DNA of 64,000 bases from an uncultured Marinobacter sp. (GTDB lineage Bacteria; Pseudomonadota; Gammaproteobacteria; Pseudomonadales; Oleiphilaceae), in contig NZ_CAMPJO010000004.1 in assembly GCF_946886895.1 (NCBI RefSeq), positions 248,001 to 312,000 of the forward strand, in the 5' to 3' direction. Made by a program: the position numbers and the translations under genes. Of the stretch, positions 8,308-20,371 are shown piece after piece. The notes under the pieces were generated by a model. It ran no database searches. It was not told the origin of the DNA and saw only the letters and a program-made list of their open reading frames with translations. Numbering within the stretch: the stretch's first letter is position 1; the number at the start of each line of letters is the position of its first letter.

Positions 8308-10050
8308 ATGTTCAAGAACAATAACTATCCTGGAAACCTGCTTCTAAGTGCCGCCATCGGCGCCGTGGGACTGGGTTTGAGCCTGCAGGTCAGTGCTGAC
8401 CAGTACACCGACGCGGCTGAGCAGTGGGTCAATCAAGAGTTCAAGCGGTCAACCCTGACCAAAGAACAGCAAATGGAAGAGATGAAGTGGTTTATCGAGG
8501 CTGCGAAAGAATTTCGTGGCATGGATATCAACGTTGTTTCTGAAACGATTGCCACTCATGAGTATGCATCCAACGTGCTGGCCAAAGCGTTCTCTGATAT
8601 CACCGGTATCAATGTGACTCACACGCTGATCCAGGAAGGCGATGTTATCGAGAAACTGCAGACCCAGATGCAGTCTGGCCGAAACATCTACGATGCCTAC
8701 GTCAATGACTCCGACCTGATCGGTACACACTTCCGCTACGGCAAAGTGGTTGCGGTTGAGGACATCATGAACGGCGATGGCAAGGACTTTACGCTGCCTA
8801 CGCTGGATCTCGATGATTTCATCGGACTGGACTTCACCACCGGTCCTGATGGCAAGCTGTACCAACTGCCTACCCAACAGTTCGCCAACCTCTACTGGTT
8901 CCGTGCTGACTGGTTCGAGCGTGAAGATCTGAAAAAGCAGTTCAAGGAACTGTATGGCTACGAGCTGGGTGTACCGGTCAACTGGTCCGCTTACGAAGAC
9001 ATCGCTGAGTTCTTCTCGGTCCACGTGAAGGAGATCGACGGTGAGCGAGTCTATGGCCACATGGATTACGGCAAGAAAGATCCGTCACTGGGCTGGCGTT
9101 TCACGGATGCCTGGTTCTCCATGGCTGGCGCGGGTGACAAGGGATTACCCAATGGCCTGCCAGTGGACGAGTGGGGTATCCGGGTTGAGGAATGTCACCC
9201 GGTGGGATCAAGCGTCAGCCGTGGCGGCGCCACCAACGGCCCCGCTGCTGTGTATGCCACTCGTAAGTACGTAGAGTGGCTGGAAAAGTATGCACCGCCT
9301 CAAGCTCAGGGCATGACCTTCTCTGAAGCGGGCCCGGTTCCGGCCCAGGGTAACATCGCCCAGCAGATTTTCTGGTATACCGCGTTCACTGCGAGCATGA
9401 TCAAAGACGGCTTGCCGGTGGTTAACGAAGACGGAACACCGAAATGGCGCATGGCACCCTCCCCCCGTGGACCCTACTGGGAAGAGGGCATGAAGCTGGG
9501 CTATCAGGACGTCGGTTCCTGGACCTTCATGAAGTCCACTCCGCAGAAGCGTCGTCTGGCAGCGTGGCTGTACGCCCAGTTCACTGTGGCCAAGACTGTG
9601 TCCCTGGAAAAGACCATCGCTGGCCTGACTCCGATTCGCGAGTCCGATATCGAGTCTGACGTGATGACCGAACTGGCGCCGAAGCTCGGTGGTCTGGTGG
9701 AATTCTACCGCAGTCCGGCCCGCGTCCAGTGGTCGCCGACGGGCACCAACGTCCCTGACTATCCCAAGCTTGCTCAGTTGTGGTGGCAGTACATTGCCCG
9801 AGCTGCCAGTGGCGAAGCAACCGCTCAAGAGGCTCTGGATGGCCTGGCGGAAGCGCAGGACCGGGTTATGGAGCGTCTTGAGCGCGCCAATGTACAACCC
9901 GTCTGCGGCCCGAAGCTGAACGAGCCGCGCGATCCGCAGTACTGGCTTGATCAGCCAGGTGCGCCGAAGCCCAAGCTGGCTAACGAGAAACCACAAGGCA
10001 AGACCGTTGCCTACGATGAACTGCTGAAGACCTGGGAAGAGGCTCGCTAA
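8308..10050 (+). CDS. glpV: Periplasmic glycerol-binding protein GlpV
   Basis: Extracytoplasmic solute-binding protein of 580 aa, long for the ABC family but normal for the glycerol-binding group. A signal peptide covers about residues 1-29 (NLLLSAAIGAVGLGLSLQVSA, cut before DQYTD). It should deliver glycerol to GlpPQ. The ATG at 8308 was preferred to an in-frame TTG at 8302; AACGAGG precedes it. It is last in the transporter cluster and has a stable hairpin after it, consistent with higher expression of the binding protein. Confidence 0.9.
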   Translation: MFKNNNYPGNLLLSAAIGAVGLGLSLQVSADQYTDAAEQWVNQEFKRSTLTKEQQMEEMKWFIEAAKEFRGMDINVVSETIATHEYASNVLAKAFSDITGINVTHTLIQEGDVIEKLQTQMQSGRNIYDAYVNDSDLIGTHFRYGKVVAVEDIMNGDGKDFTLPTLDLDDFIGLDFTTGPDGKLYQLPTQQFANLYWFRADWFEREDLKKQFKELYGYELGVPVNWSAYEDIAEFFSVHVKEIDGERVYGHMDYGKKDPSLGWRFTDAWFSMAGAGDKGLPNGLPVDEWGIRVEECHPVGSSVSRGGATNGPAAVYATRKYVEWLEKYAPPQAQGMTFSEAGPVPAQGNIAQQIFWYTAFTASMIKDGLPVVNEDGTPKWRMAPSPRGPYWEEGMKLGYQDVGSWTFMKSTPQKRRLAAWLYAQFTVAKTVSLEKTIAGLTPIRESDIESDVMTELAPKLGGLVEFYRSPARVQWSPTGTNVPDYPKLAQLWWQYIARAASGEATAQEALDGLAEAQDRVMERLERANVQPVCGPKLNEPRDPQYWLDQPGAPKPKLANEKPQGKTVAYDELLKTWEEAR

Positions 10051-10075
10051 AGCCAGCTGATTCCTGAAAGAGCAT

Positions 10076-10112
10076 TGCCTGCCGCGCTCGGACCCTTTGA
10101 TTGCGGCAGGCA
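10076..10112 (+). terminator. Hairpin after glpV
   Basis: TGCCTGCCGC and GCGGCAGGCA form a perfect 10-bp stem with a 17-nt loop, 25 bp after the glpV stop. No T-run follows, so it may stabilise the 3' end of the transcript rather than stop transcription fully. The remainder of 10051-10266 shows no gene. Confidence 0.5.
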
Positions 10113-10266
10113 CTGCACCGTTGTCACGGTGGGTTTGGCCGGTTGCTTACAGTTTCCCCCCTTTCAAGCATTACAGGTAACGCTCCCCCCCGGAGCAGGC
10201 CCTGCCGGCCCTTTTTCCTCCGTATGTCAGAGCTCGCCAGAGCCATGACGCCTGTGGAGTATAACA

Positions 10267-12273
10267 ATGAAAAAAGTCTCCGTAATACACCGTTTATACG
10301 CCGGATTTGGACTGCTTTGCGTCATCATCGCCTGTTGGGGTGTGTTTAATCTCTCCATCATGTCCTCCTTCTCCGGTACCACCCAGGAGCTGACATCGGA
10401 TGTTTTTCCCCTGAGCGCGCTTATCCAGGCGTTGGATGCGCATCGTTCAGAAGCCGGCAAGCAGGCGTTGGCTGTGGCTTCAGCCGGCGACCAGGACACA
10501 CTTGAGCAGCGCCTTGGCGCCTTCCGTCAAACCATCAATGCGATTGAAAGCCGTGTGGCGACCCTGGAATCCGTCGAGGGTCTCAACGCGTTCCCTGACG
10601 TGCAGTCGCGTATTGCCGGAATACAGGAACAGGTCAGGGATCTCATGGGTGCCGCCGATTCCGTCGCTGACCATAAATCACAATTGCTGGCAGTGTCGGA
10701 AGCGGTGGACAGTGGCTTGTCGGCCTTCATTGCCAACAACGCCGAAATCAAACGGATCCTGGTGCGGGAAGGGACAGAGGCCGCAGGCGACGATATCTAC
10801 ATTCGAGATCTGCTCACCACGGTGATGGACAATCTGGCCTATATTGAACTGCTGATCATGCAAATGGTCGGTACGGAAGATACTCGAAAGCTGGGTAAGA
10901 TCGTTGAAAATCTTAGATTTAACACTCTGAATCTGGAACAGGACATCAACGCCCTGGTGGCGGAGGTCCCCAGGCTGGATAGCTTGCCGCCCCTGGTGGC
11001 CACGTTCATGGCAGCGGTCAATCAGGAAGACGGCATCATCAGCCAGTACGCCGGTTTCCGGCAGACCCGGCAGAGCCTTCAGGATGCCGTGGCGTCGGTG
11101 GACAGCGCGCTTGCGGTGCTCGCTTCCCGGCTGGACGCGATGGCGCTGGCGGTGTCGGACCGGGCCACGGGCGTGGTGACGTCGCTGGACCAACAGGCGA
11201 GACAGTCAGAGCAGTTGGTGTACTGGCTGGTTCCGCTGGTTATCCTGATCGCCATAGCCACGTCTGCCTGGTTGGGCCGTATGATCAGCCAACCCCTGCA
11301 AGCGACCCTGAAGCACCTGTCGGCTATGGCCAGCGGGGATTACTCCCGTCGTTTGAGTTTTGATGCCAAAGGCGAGTTTATTGATTTGAAGGCGTCGGTG
11401 AACCAGTTGGCGGATGCCATGGCCACCGTGCTGGACAGCCTGCAGGCGGCGGGCGCCGATATTGCCGTGATTGCCTCCGGCAACTCCCGTTTTGCCCGGG
11501 ACTTCAACGGGCGGATTCGTCAACAATCCGATGAACTGGGGGCCATTGCCACGGCCATGACGGAAATGGAAGCATCGGCCCGGGAGGTTGCCGGATCGGT
11601 GCGGGAGACCCACAAATTGGTTGGCGAGGTCAATACCGAAATTGCCGACAACCTGACGGCCGCTGATCGCGGACGCCGATGTGTGGCTGACCTCGAGGCC
11701 GGGGCGCAGATGACCGCCGGCAAGCTGAAGCAACTGGAAAAAGCCTCGCTGGATATTGGCCGGATTACTGAGGCCATTGACGAGATTGCCAATCAGACCA
11801 ATCTGCTGGCCCTGAACGCGGCCATTGAGTCGGCGCGTGCAGGTGAGGCCGGGCGCGGATTTGCGGTGGTTGCAGATGAGGTTCGTGGCCTGGCCCGGAA
11901 AACCACGGAGAGTACCGATACCATCCGGGGACTGGTGGAAGGGCTACAGAGGGAGGCGGCGGATTCGGTGGGATCCATGGATGCCAGCTTCTCCCAACTG
12001 GAGTCGGTCAAGACCCTGATGGCCCGGGTATCGGAAGGGGCAGAGAACATCCGGGGTGTGATGACCCGGATTCACCAGGGCGCCGAGCAGATTCGCTATG
12101 GCATGGATGAGCAGGAAAGTGTCAGCCGCAACGTATCCCGGCAGGTCAATGACATCAGCGGATCAGCGGTGGACAGTCTGGAAGAGATAGACGGGCTGGT
12201 CACCACCTGCGACCGTCTGGAAGACTCCGTAAGCAATATTGAAGCGCTGATGGGGCGGTTCCGGATACATTAA
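10267..12273 (+). CDS. Methyl-accepting chemotaxis protein
   Basis: Transmembrane chemoreceptor of 668 aa. The first helix is at about residues 10-31. A large periplasmic helical sensor of about 280 residues follows, then a second helix at about 315-337 ([20 protein letters not shown]), a HAMP linker and a cytoplasmic signalling domain. The conserved hairpin tip is present ([20 protein letters not shown], then [16 protein letters not shown]). There is no C-terminal pentapeptide for CheR. It lies between glpV and a GlpR-type operator, so glycerol or a glycerol-loaded binding protein is a possible stimulus. That is context only; the sensor domain itself gives no ligand. Confidence 0.92.
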   Translation: MKKVSVIHRLYAGFGLLCVIIACWGVFNLSIMSSFSGTTQELTSDVFPLSALIQALDAHRSEAGKQALAVASAGDQDTLEQRLGAFRQTINAIESRVATLESVEGLNAFPDVQSRIAGIQEQVRDLMGAADSVADHKSQLLAVSEAVDSGLSAFIANNAEIKRILVREGTEAAGDDIYIRDLLTTVMDNLAYIELLIMQMVGTEDTRKLGKIVENLRFNTLNLEQDINALVAEVPRLDSLPPLVATFMAAVNQEDGIISQYAGFRQTRQSLQDAVASVDSALAVLASRLDAMALAVSDRATGVVTSLDQQARQSEQLVYWLVPLVILIAIATSAWLGRMISQPLQATLKHLSAMASGDYSRRLSFDAKGEFIDLKASVNQLADAMATVLDSLQAAGADIAVIASGNSRFARDFNGRIRQQSDELGAIATAMTEMEASAREVAGSVRETHKLVGEVNTEIADNLTAADRGRRCVADLEAGAQMTAGKLKQLEKASLDIGRITEAIDEIANQTNLLALNAAIESARAGEAGRGFAVVADEVRGLARKTTESTDTIRGLVEGLQREAADSVGSMDASFSQLESVKTLMARVSEGAENIRGVMTRIHQGAEQIRYGMDEQESVSRNVSRQVNDISGSAVDSLEEIDGLVTTCDRLEDSVSNIEALMGRFRIH

Positions 12274-12276
12274 CCG

Positions 12277-12331
12277 AACCGGGAATCGGAAAACGTTTGT
12301 TTGATATAACAAAGTCGTCTGATTCCCGGTT
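12277..12331 (+). terminator. Terminator after the chemoreceptor gene
   Basis: AACCGGGAATC (12277-12287) pairs perfectly with GATTCCCGGTT (12321-12331), followed by TATTTT. The loop is 33 nt. It closes the chemoreceptor transcript and separates it from the eno promoter. Confidence 0.6.
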
Positions 12332-12345
12332 TATTTTCGCTTGTT

Positions 12346-12365
12346 AATGTTCGTTTACGAATATT
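12346..12365 (+). promoter_or_regulatory. GlpR-type operator upstream of eno-tpiA
   Basis: AATGTTCGTTTACGAATATT is a near-perfect palindrome matching about 18 of 20 positions of the remembered E. coli GlpR consensus, the best copy in the window. It ends about 70 bp before the enolase start. A glycolytic gene pair behind a glycerol-repressor site suggests induction by glycerol-3-phosphate. Confidence 0.65.
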
Positions 12366-12376
12366 AATATAGGTAA

Positions 12377-13738
<1,362 letters not shown>

Positions 13739-13763
13739 TCAACGGCCCAGGAGACAGATCACC

Positions 13764-14570
13764 ATGAGAAAGCCAATTCTGATCGCAAACTGGAAAATGA
13801 ACGGCAGCCTGCAGTCCAACCAGGCCCTGATGGTTCGGCTGCTGCCACGGCTCCGACTGTTCCGGAAGACCATGGACCTGGCGGTGTGCCCGCCATTTCC
13901 CTACCTGTTCCAGGTACGGGACCTGCTCGGTTACACGGGCATCATGCTGGGCGCCCAGAACGTCTCCAGCTACGTTTCCGGTGCCTATACCGGTGAAGTC
14001 AGCGCCACCATGCTGCAGGAAATGGGCTGCCGCTACGTGCTGGTGGGCCACTCCGAGCGCCGTGCCCTGTACGGTGAAACCAGTCAGGACGTAGCGGCCA
14101 AGTTCCGGTCGGTGCTCGGTCTCGGGCTGATACCGGTGTTGTGTGTGGGCGAAACCCTGGAAGAGCGGGAGAACAACCAGACCCGAACCGTGATCGAGCA
14201 GCAGATCCAGGCGGTTATCGATGAGGTGGGGCTGGCGTCACTGGCCCGTGGCGTGGTGGCCTATGAGCCGGTGTGGGCCATTGGTACGGGTAAAACCGCA
14301 ACGCCGGAACAGGTATCCCTGGTCCATCAGGACATTCGTCAGTTCGTGGCCCGCTGTGCACCGGAAGCCTCTGGTGATATCAGTCAGGAATTGAGGGTCA
14401 TTTACGGCGGTAGTGTAAAGCCGGGAAATGCGTTTGAGTTGTTCAGCCTGCCCGATGTCGATGGCGGACTGATTGGCGGGGCGTCCCTGCACGCAGACGA
14501 TTTTGGCACCATCGCCGGGGCCCTGGCAGAGGCCTCCGGCGTATTGACCGGCGAATGCAAGGTGGAGTAA
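13764..14570 (+). CDS. tpiA: Triosephosphate isomerase (probable second copy)
   Basis: Cytoplasmic isomerase of dihydroxyacetone phosphate and glyceraldehyde-3-phosphate, 268 aa. Active-site lysine is in IANWKMNG (residues 6-13), histidine in VGHSERR, glutamate in AYEPVWAIGTGKTA and the phosphate loop in YGGSVKPGN. The ATG at 13764 has AGGAGA before it and follows eno by 25 bp, so the two are one operon. Dihydroxyacetone phosphate is the product of glycerol breakdown, so the enzyme fits the glycerol block. The housekeeping tpiA usually sits beside secG, which is absent here. Confidence 0.95.
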   Translation: MRKPILIANWKMNGSLQSNQALMVRLLPRLRLFRKTMDLAVCPPFPYLFQVRDLLGYTGIMLGAQNVSSYVSGAYTGEVSATMLQEMGCRYVLVGHSERRALYGETSQDVAAKFRSVLGLGLIPVLCVGETLEERENNQTRTVIEQQIQAVIDEVGLASLARGVVAYEPVWAIGTGKTATPEQVSLVHQDIRQFVARCAPEASGDISQELRVIYGGSVKPGNAFELFSLPDVDGGLIGGASLHADDFGTIAGALAEASGVLTGECKVE

Positions 14571-14580
14571 GGAAAAAGGT

Positions 14581-14612
14581 GGGGCATGACAGCAACAGAA
14601 ATGCCCCGGCTT
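14581..14612 (+). terminator. Terminator after tpiA
   Basis: GGGGCAT (14581-14587) pairs with ATGCCCC (14601-14607), followed by GGCTTTT. It lies 10 bp after the tpiA stop in the convergent gap with the next minus-strand gene. Confidence 0.55.
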
Positions 14613-14665
14613 TTCGGAATCGGACGCCGGTTTCCGGCTGCTCTGCTCCCAGGTATTGAGGACGG

Positions 14666-15916
14666 TCAGAGCGTCAGCGGCTTACCGGCCTCGCGGCGCC
14701 TGGTTTCCCACTCTTCTCGGGTCTGGGCGGCCTCGTCACCCTTCATGGAGTCGATGATGCTGAAGTAATCGGCACTGTATTCGTCTTGGATGATGGTGTT
14801 GCGGGGCTTGATCTTGACCACGTAGACGGTCTGAACGTTCTGGTGATCGAAAGCCCGCCAGTATTGTTCGTCTTTCAGGAAGGTGTACCGGTGGCCTTCC
14901 AGGGCCTTGATCAGGGCGCGGCTGTCGGTGGTGCCGGCGCGTTCCACGGCGTCCTTGTACTGGTACACGATACTGTAGGCAGAAGCGGCGGCCGTGGACG
15001 GGCGCATTTCATAGCGCTTGGAGAAAGCTTCCACGAAGGTTTTGCCCCGTGGGTAGTTCAGTTCGTAGGGGGCGTTCCAGACCCAGGGTGAGCCACCGAC
15101 AATGCCCTCCATGATGGTGGGGCCTACCTGCCGGGCCATGCCCAGTGTCAGGTTGGGGACGACAACCTGCATTTTTTCGGTGAGTCCCATTTCGTAGGCG
15201 ACGTTCAGGGCCCGCACCATGTCGTCCCCGAACAGCACCATCATCAGGACTTTGGCCCCGCTGGCTTCGGCCTGCTCCAGGGCTTCCCGGAAATCGGTGA
15301 TCAGCGCCCGGGGAAAGGGGGTTTTCACACCCTGATGCTGTGCGGTGTCTTCGGTATCGGAGAATTTTCGTACCGATTCCTCCACCGACCAGCCCCAGGT
15401 GTAGTCCGCGGTAATGTAAAAATACTCCTGGCCGGCGTGGTTGCGCTTCAGGTACTGGCTCAGGGCCTTGGCCGTCATCCAGGCATTGTAGGGTTCACGG
15501 AACATGTACTCGTGGCCTTCGCTGCCAGTGGTGGCGTTGGAGTAGGTGAGGGTGCCGAAGTAAAGGGTGTTGCGATCCCGGGCGGCTTTGCCGGAGGCAA
15601 TGGCAACGGCGCTGGATACGCCCCCAAACATCATTTCGACGCCTTCGCGGTCGATCAGTTCGGCGGTGTTTTTTGCGCCTCGGGCGGGTTCGCCCCGGGT
15701 GTTGCGAATCACCAGCTCCAGGGGCCGACCCATAACGCCCCCGGCTTCATTGATTTCGTCCACGGCCAGAAAGGCGCCCAGACGCTGTTGCAGCCCCTGA
15801 TCCTTGTAGCGACCGGTCTGGGGATAGTTCAGGCCAATTTTAAGGGCTTCGGCACTGACCAGGGTGCTCACCAGCAGCATAAGACAGACTGAAAACAGCG
15901 CGTGTGCGAATTTCAT
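14666..15916 (-). CDS. Periplasmic substrate-binding protein, amide/branched-chain amino acid type
   Basis: Secreted binding protein of 416 aa from the Peripla_BP_6 (LivJ, urea/amide) family. The signal peptide is residues 1-23 (FAHALFSVCLMLLVSTLVSA). The mature start EALKIGLNYPQTGRYKDQG is typical. The ATG at 15916 directly precedes the signal peptide, and upstream in-frame codons do not look coding. No permease or ATPase gene of the Liv/Urt type is nearby, so it is an orphan and may feed a transporter elsewhere or a sensor. The substrate is unknown; amides, urea or short polar compounds are family possibilities. No GlpR-like site or MalT-like element precedes it. Confidence 0.85.
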   Translation of the reverse strand: MKFAHALFSVCLMLLVSTLVSAEALKIGLNYPQTGRYKDQGLQQRLGAFLAVDEINEAGGVMGRPLELVIRNTRGEPARGAKNTAELIDREGVEMMFGGVSSAVAIASGKAARDRNTLYFGTLTYSNATTGSEGHEYMFREPYNAWMTAKALSQYLKRNHAGQEYFYITADYTWGWSVEESVRKFSDTEDTAQHQGVKTPFPRALITDFREALEQAEASGAKVLMMVLFGDDMVRALNVAYEMGLTEKMQVVVPNLTLGMARQVGPTIMEGIVGGSPWVWNAPYELNYPRGKTFVEAFSKRYEMRPSTAAASAYSIVYQYKDAVERAGTTDSRALIKALEGHRYTFLKDEQYWRAFDHQNVQTVYVVKIKPRNTIIQDEYSADYFSIIDSMKGDEAAQTREEWETRRREAGKPLTL

Positions 15917-16105
15917 AAGCGTGGGTCTCCGGGGGTGGCGCCAGCGTGAATCGGCCCACCGGATGGTTATTGGTTGTTCATGGGTCAGACAGTAGTGTCC
16001 CCGGTGATTATGGGGGGCAACAATGGGACGAAGGTGGAAGTTTGCGTTACAAATTGTAGGGAGGAGAGGCACGTCTCTCAGGGGAGGCGACCTGTGTCAG
16101 AAACA

Positions 16106-16124
16106 GAGGCCTTGCGTGGGCCTC
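16106..16124 (-). terminator. Hairpin after the amylase/reductase operon
   Basis: On the minus strand a 6-bp GAGGCC/GGCCTC stem with a 7-nt loop lies about 25 bp past the aldo/keto reductase stop, followed by a short T-rich stretch (TGTTTCTG). It is a weak terminator candidate. The rest of 15917-16149 shows no gene. Confidence 0.35.
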
Positions 16125-16149
16125 AGTCCGTATTCCGGCGGTCTCAGGC

Positions 16150-17037
16150 TCAGAGTACGGCCGTTTGCCGGCAGGCTTCCAGCAGGGCATACCAGAGCGG
16201 CCGTGGCAGGTTGGTGCGCGTGCCGGCCAGGGCCGCCTGAATCCGCTGCTCTCGCAGGGACCCGAGTACCGGTATCGGCCGGCCCGGCAGTTGGCGTAGC
16301 CAGGCGATGGCCAGACCGGTCTCACAGAGTCCGGTTTCTTCCCGGGCCCTGTCCCTCAGGCTGGTGGGCAGCAGCTCGGGCAAGCGACCACCGGCCAGGG
16401 GTGACCAGGCGAGCCAGTGCAGCCCGTCAATCAAATGCGCCTCGAAGGTGCCGTCAAACAGCGGCTGGGCATGACCAAGAGACAGTTCACTCTGGTTGCA
16501 GACCAGTGGCAGATCAGTATGGGTTCGCAGCCAGCGCCATTGCTCCGGCAGGAAATTGGACACACCGATGTGTCGCACCTTGCCGGCCTTAACCGCATCT
16601 TCCAGGGCACCGGCTACGGTCTCCGCGTCCAGGAGCGGGTCCGGCCGGTGAATCAGAAAGGTATCGAGCTGCTCCAGGTTCAGGCGCCGGAGGGCATGAT
16701 CAATGCCCCGCCGAAGGTACTGTGCTTCTGCCCGGTAATGCTTGGTGACCCAGCGGCTGGTGTCCTGGTGGCCGTGCACGATGCCGGCTTTGGTGATCAC
16801 CCGCACAGCCTGCCTGAGAGCGGGTGCCACCCGGAGCGCCTCGCCAAAGAGACGTTCGCACTCACCATCGCCATAGATGTCGGCATGGTCGAAGACATCC
16901 AGGCCGTCATTGAGCCGGGCGTCAATCCAGGCTGCCAGGTTCGCCGGCCGGGTCAGGTCGCCATGGTCCTGAAGGCGCATCATGCCGAGGATAAGCGGGG
17001 TATCCGGCAGAAAATCGGCTGCTGGGACTGACGACAT
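16150..17037 (-). CDS. Aldo/keto reductase (YdhF-like)
   Basis: Cytoplasmic NAD(P)H-dependent oxidoreductase of 295 aa with a TIM-barrel aldo/keto reductase pattern. Visible features are the barrel start LGMMRLQDH, the catalytic Asp/Tyr region GLDVFDHADIYGDGECERLF, the lysine in VRVITKAGI and HIGVSNF in the middle. Overall it resembles E. coli YdhF. Its ATG overlaps the amylase stop by one base (TAATG), so the two are translated together. The physiological substrate is unknown; the coupling hints at a sugar-derived aldehyde. Confidence 0.88.
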   Translation of the reverse strand: MSSVPAADFLPDTPLILGMMRLQDHGDLTRPANLAAWIDARLNDGLDVFDHADIYGDGECERLFGEALRVAPALRQAVRVITKAGIVHGHQDTSRWVTKHYRAEAQYLRRGIDHALRRLNLEQLDTFLIHRPDPLLDAETVAGALEDAVKAGKVRHIGVSNFLPEQWRWLRTHTDLPLVCNQSELSLGHAQPLFDGTFEAHLIDGLHWLAWSPLAGGRLPELLPTSLRDRAREETGLCETGLAIAWLRQLPGRPIPVLGSLREQRIQAALAGTRTNLPRPLWYALLEACRQTAVL

Positions 17038-18890
17038 TATTTCCTCCCGAAGGCAATGACGGCACGATCATCACCGGTCTGTCGTGAAAAAACGTAGGGT
17101 TGCCGGCTGATCAGGGTGTGGGCACCCGCGCCGATGGCAGGGTGACGGTCCCGAAACTGGCCGAGGGTTTGCCAGTGTTCCAGAATGGCCGTCGCTTGGC
17201 CACTGTCGATATCGGCCCAGTTCATGTCAGACCGGGTGCCCTGGTGCGGATCAGAACCCGTGGCGCCAAACCGCCGGCCGGTTTCGTCACCGTAGAATAC
17301 CTGAACCGCCCCGGGGGTCAGCAGCAGGGCCGCGGCGGCACGTTTCTGCAAGGCCGGGTCGTTACCGACAATGCGGCTGAACAGGTTGGTGTCGTGGGAG
17401 GAGATGTAGCTGAGCACATTGAACGGCTGGTTGCCGTTGAGCCGGTCGGCGTAATCCGCATAAATGGGCTCCATGTTCACCAGGCATCTGGCCCCGGCAG
17501 CGGCCTCTTCCTGCAGATCGAAGTTGATGACGGCGTCGAAGCCGGCATCGAAGTAGCTCGAACGCTGCACCGAATGCGGAAAGACTTCGGCCACCATCCA
17601 GAACTCTTTCGCCGGAAGTGGCGCGCCGGGGTTGGCCGCCCGGTAGTCATCAAGCGCTTTCTGGGCGCGGCGTTTCAGGGCCTGCCAGGCTTCCGGCTCG
17701 ACGTGCTTGGCGGTATCCACCCGGAATCCGTCGACACCAAACTCCCGGACCCAGCCGGTCAGCCAGGTGATGAGGTAGTCTCGCACGGTGGCGTTCTCCA
17801 GTGGCCGGGCCCGGGTGGTCTCCTTGTGTTGCAGGAACACGGGCAGGTCCACCGTCCGGGTGGCTTCGGTCTTGAAATCCGGCAGGAAGGCGAGGGAGCC
17901 CCGGCGAGGATCAATAGACGCGGTTGGTGGCGTGTCGTAATCGGCGATTCCGGCCCGTACCCAGTCTTTGCCCCACCAACGGCGCCAGTCCGGATGATCG
18001 TAGTCGATAAAGGCGTGGTAGGCGTGGTAGTTTTCCCAGGATTCCGGCTGCCAATGCCCCCACCGGGGCGGAAGGTGTTTCTCGAAGCCGTCGTACAGGG
18101 CGCCAAAATCAAAGGTCTGCATGTCCTGGAGGGTGCTGTAGCCGGGATGGTTCATCACCACGTCCATGACCACCCGGATACCGCGCTCGTGGGCTTCGTC
18201 GACCAGGGTCCGGAATTCGTCCCGGGTGCCAAAATTGGCATCGGGTACGGTGAAGTCCAGGGCATAATAGCCGTGGTAGCCGTAATGCTGGAAATCACCC
18301 TGGTTGCCGCCACCGACCCAGCCGTGGATCTGTTCAAACGGCGGGGTGATCCAGAGCGCGTTGACGCCCAGATTCTGCAGGTAATCGAGTTTGTCCGTCA
18401 GGCCGGCGAAATCACCGCCGTGAAAGGTTCCGATCTCTTCTTTTCCATCGGGCTGGCGGCCGTAGTTCCAGTCGTTGTCGGTGCGGCCATTGGCGAATCG
18501 GTCGGTAACGGCGAAGTAAACCGTGGCCCCGGCCCACTGAAAACTGCCGGATTCCGTGCCCGCGGACTCCAGCAGCACCAGGCCCTCGGAGCCTTCCGCC
18601 GGTGCCAGGGTTACCCGGCCATTACGCACGGTGGCTGTCCGGCCACTGTAATAGTCCCGTACCTGCTCGCCCTCGGCAAAGGTATCCCCGACAGGGATGG
18701 TCATTTCCTGGTAGGACGCAGTGCAGAAGGTGGCTTCCCGGGCCGCGCCCGGTGCACCCGCCGCCGCTGAAAAATCCTGGAGCCTGGCATCGCTGGCGCA
18801 GCCGGCGAGGGCGAGGCCGACGGCCGAGGCGAGGCACAGGCCAAGCCCGGGTTTTCGGGGGTGTTGGGTCTTGAAAGCGCAGAGAGTCAT
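17037..18890 (-). CDS. Lipoprotein alpha-amylase, GH13
   Basis: Hydrolase of alpha-1,4-glucans, 617 aa. The N-terminus ends in a lipobox, LAGC at about residues 28-31, so the enzyme should be lipid-anchored and face the periplasm or cell surface. GH13 regions are all present: VVMDVVMNH (region I), GFRVDTAKH with the nucleophile Asp, WMVAEVFPHS with the acid Glu and SSHDTNLF with the third Asp. The start at 18890, with GGAG nine bases upstream, was preferred to 18935. It is divergent from malE, and the shared promoter region holds a MalT-box-like element. It would supply maltodextrins to MalEFGK. Confidence 0.93.
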   Translation of the reverse strand: MTLCAFKTQHPRKPGLGLCLASAVGLALAGCASDARLQDFSAAAGAPGAAREATFCTASYQEMTIPVGDTFAEGEQVRDYYSGRTATVRNGRVTLAPAEGSEGLVLLESAGTESGSFQWAGATVYFAVTDRFANGRTDNDWNYGRQPDGKEEIGTFHGGDFAGLTDKLDYLQNLGVNALWITPPFEQIHGWVGGGNQGDFQHYGYHGYYALDFTVPDANFGTRDEFRTLVDEAHERGIRVVMDVVMNHPGYSTLQDMQTFDFGALYDGFEKHLPPRWGHWQPESWENYHAYHAFIDYDHPDWRRWWGKDWVRAGIADYDTPPTASIDPRRGSLAFLPDFKTEATRTVDLPVFLQHKETTRARPLENATVRDYLITWLTGWVREFGVDGFRVDTAKHVEPEAWQALKRRAQKALDDYRAANPGAPLPAKEFWMVAEVFPHSVQRSSYFDAGFDAVINFDLQEEAAAGARCLVNMEPIYADYADRLNGNQPFNVLSYISSHDTNLFSRIVGNDPALQKRAAAALLLTPGAVQVFYGDETGRRFGATGSDPHQGTRSDMNWADIDSGQATAILEHWQTLGQFRDRHPAIGAGAHTLISRQPYVFSRQTGDDRAVIAFGRK

Positions 18891-18968
18891 GGCATTCGCT
18901 CCGGTTCGAATTATGGTTCTTGTGGGTGCCATCAAAGCAGAGTCCGGAACGGTGTGGTAGAAGGAATT

Positions 18969-19000
18969 TTCTACGCCTGACTACTCCCCCATGCTACGCC
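18969..19000 (-). promoter_or_regulatory. MalT-box-like triple element between amylase and malE
   Basis: Read on the minus strand this is GGCGTAG, 3 bp, GGGGGAGTAG, 3 bp, GGCGTAG. The central unit resembles the E. coli MalT box (GGGGAKGAGG, from memory). The same layout occurs before the alpha-glucosidase at 26255-26286, with 24 of 32 positions identical and all three units aligned without gaps. It is about 150 bp before malE and 80 bp before the amylase start. Binding by the MalT-like protein encoded at 28269-31025 is inference. Confidence 0.6.
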
Positions 19001-19153
19001 TCAGGGAATGAAATAAGGGGTGATGCTTATTCACCGGAATTGCAACAAAGTGCGGATACTCGCAAAAGAAAGGTTTGCGTTACGCCCGGTCCGGCAACCT
19101 CGTGACGGTCCGGACAACAAGAATAAGGCAGGAACACTCGGAGGAATGACCTG

Positions 19154-20353
<1,200 letters not shown>

Positions 20354-20371
20354 TCCGGGTAATCGGTTCCG

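Noticed and set aside
14666..15916. Membership of the lone binding protein in the glycerol regulon
   Set aside because: It is convergent with tpiA, separated by a terminator and has no GlpR-like site upstream.
17100..18770. 556-aa open frame antisense to the amylase gene
   Set aside because: The opposite strand has all GH13 motifs in order. The antisense translation has no recognisable domain.
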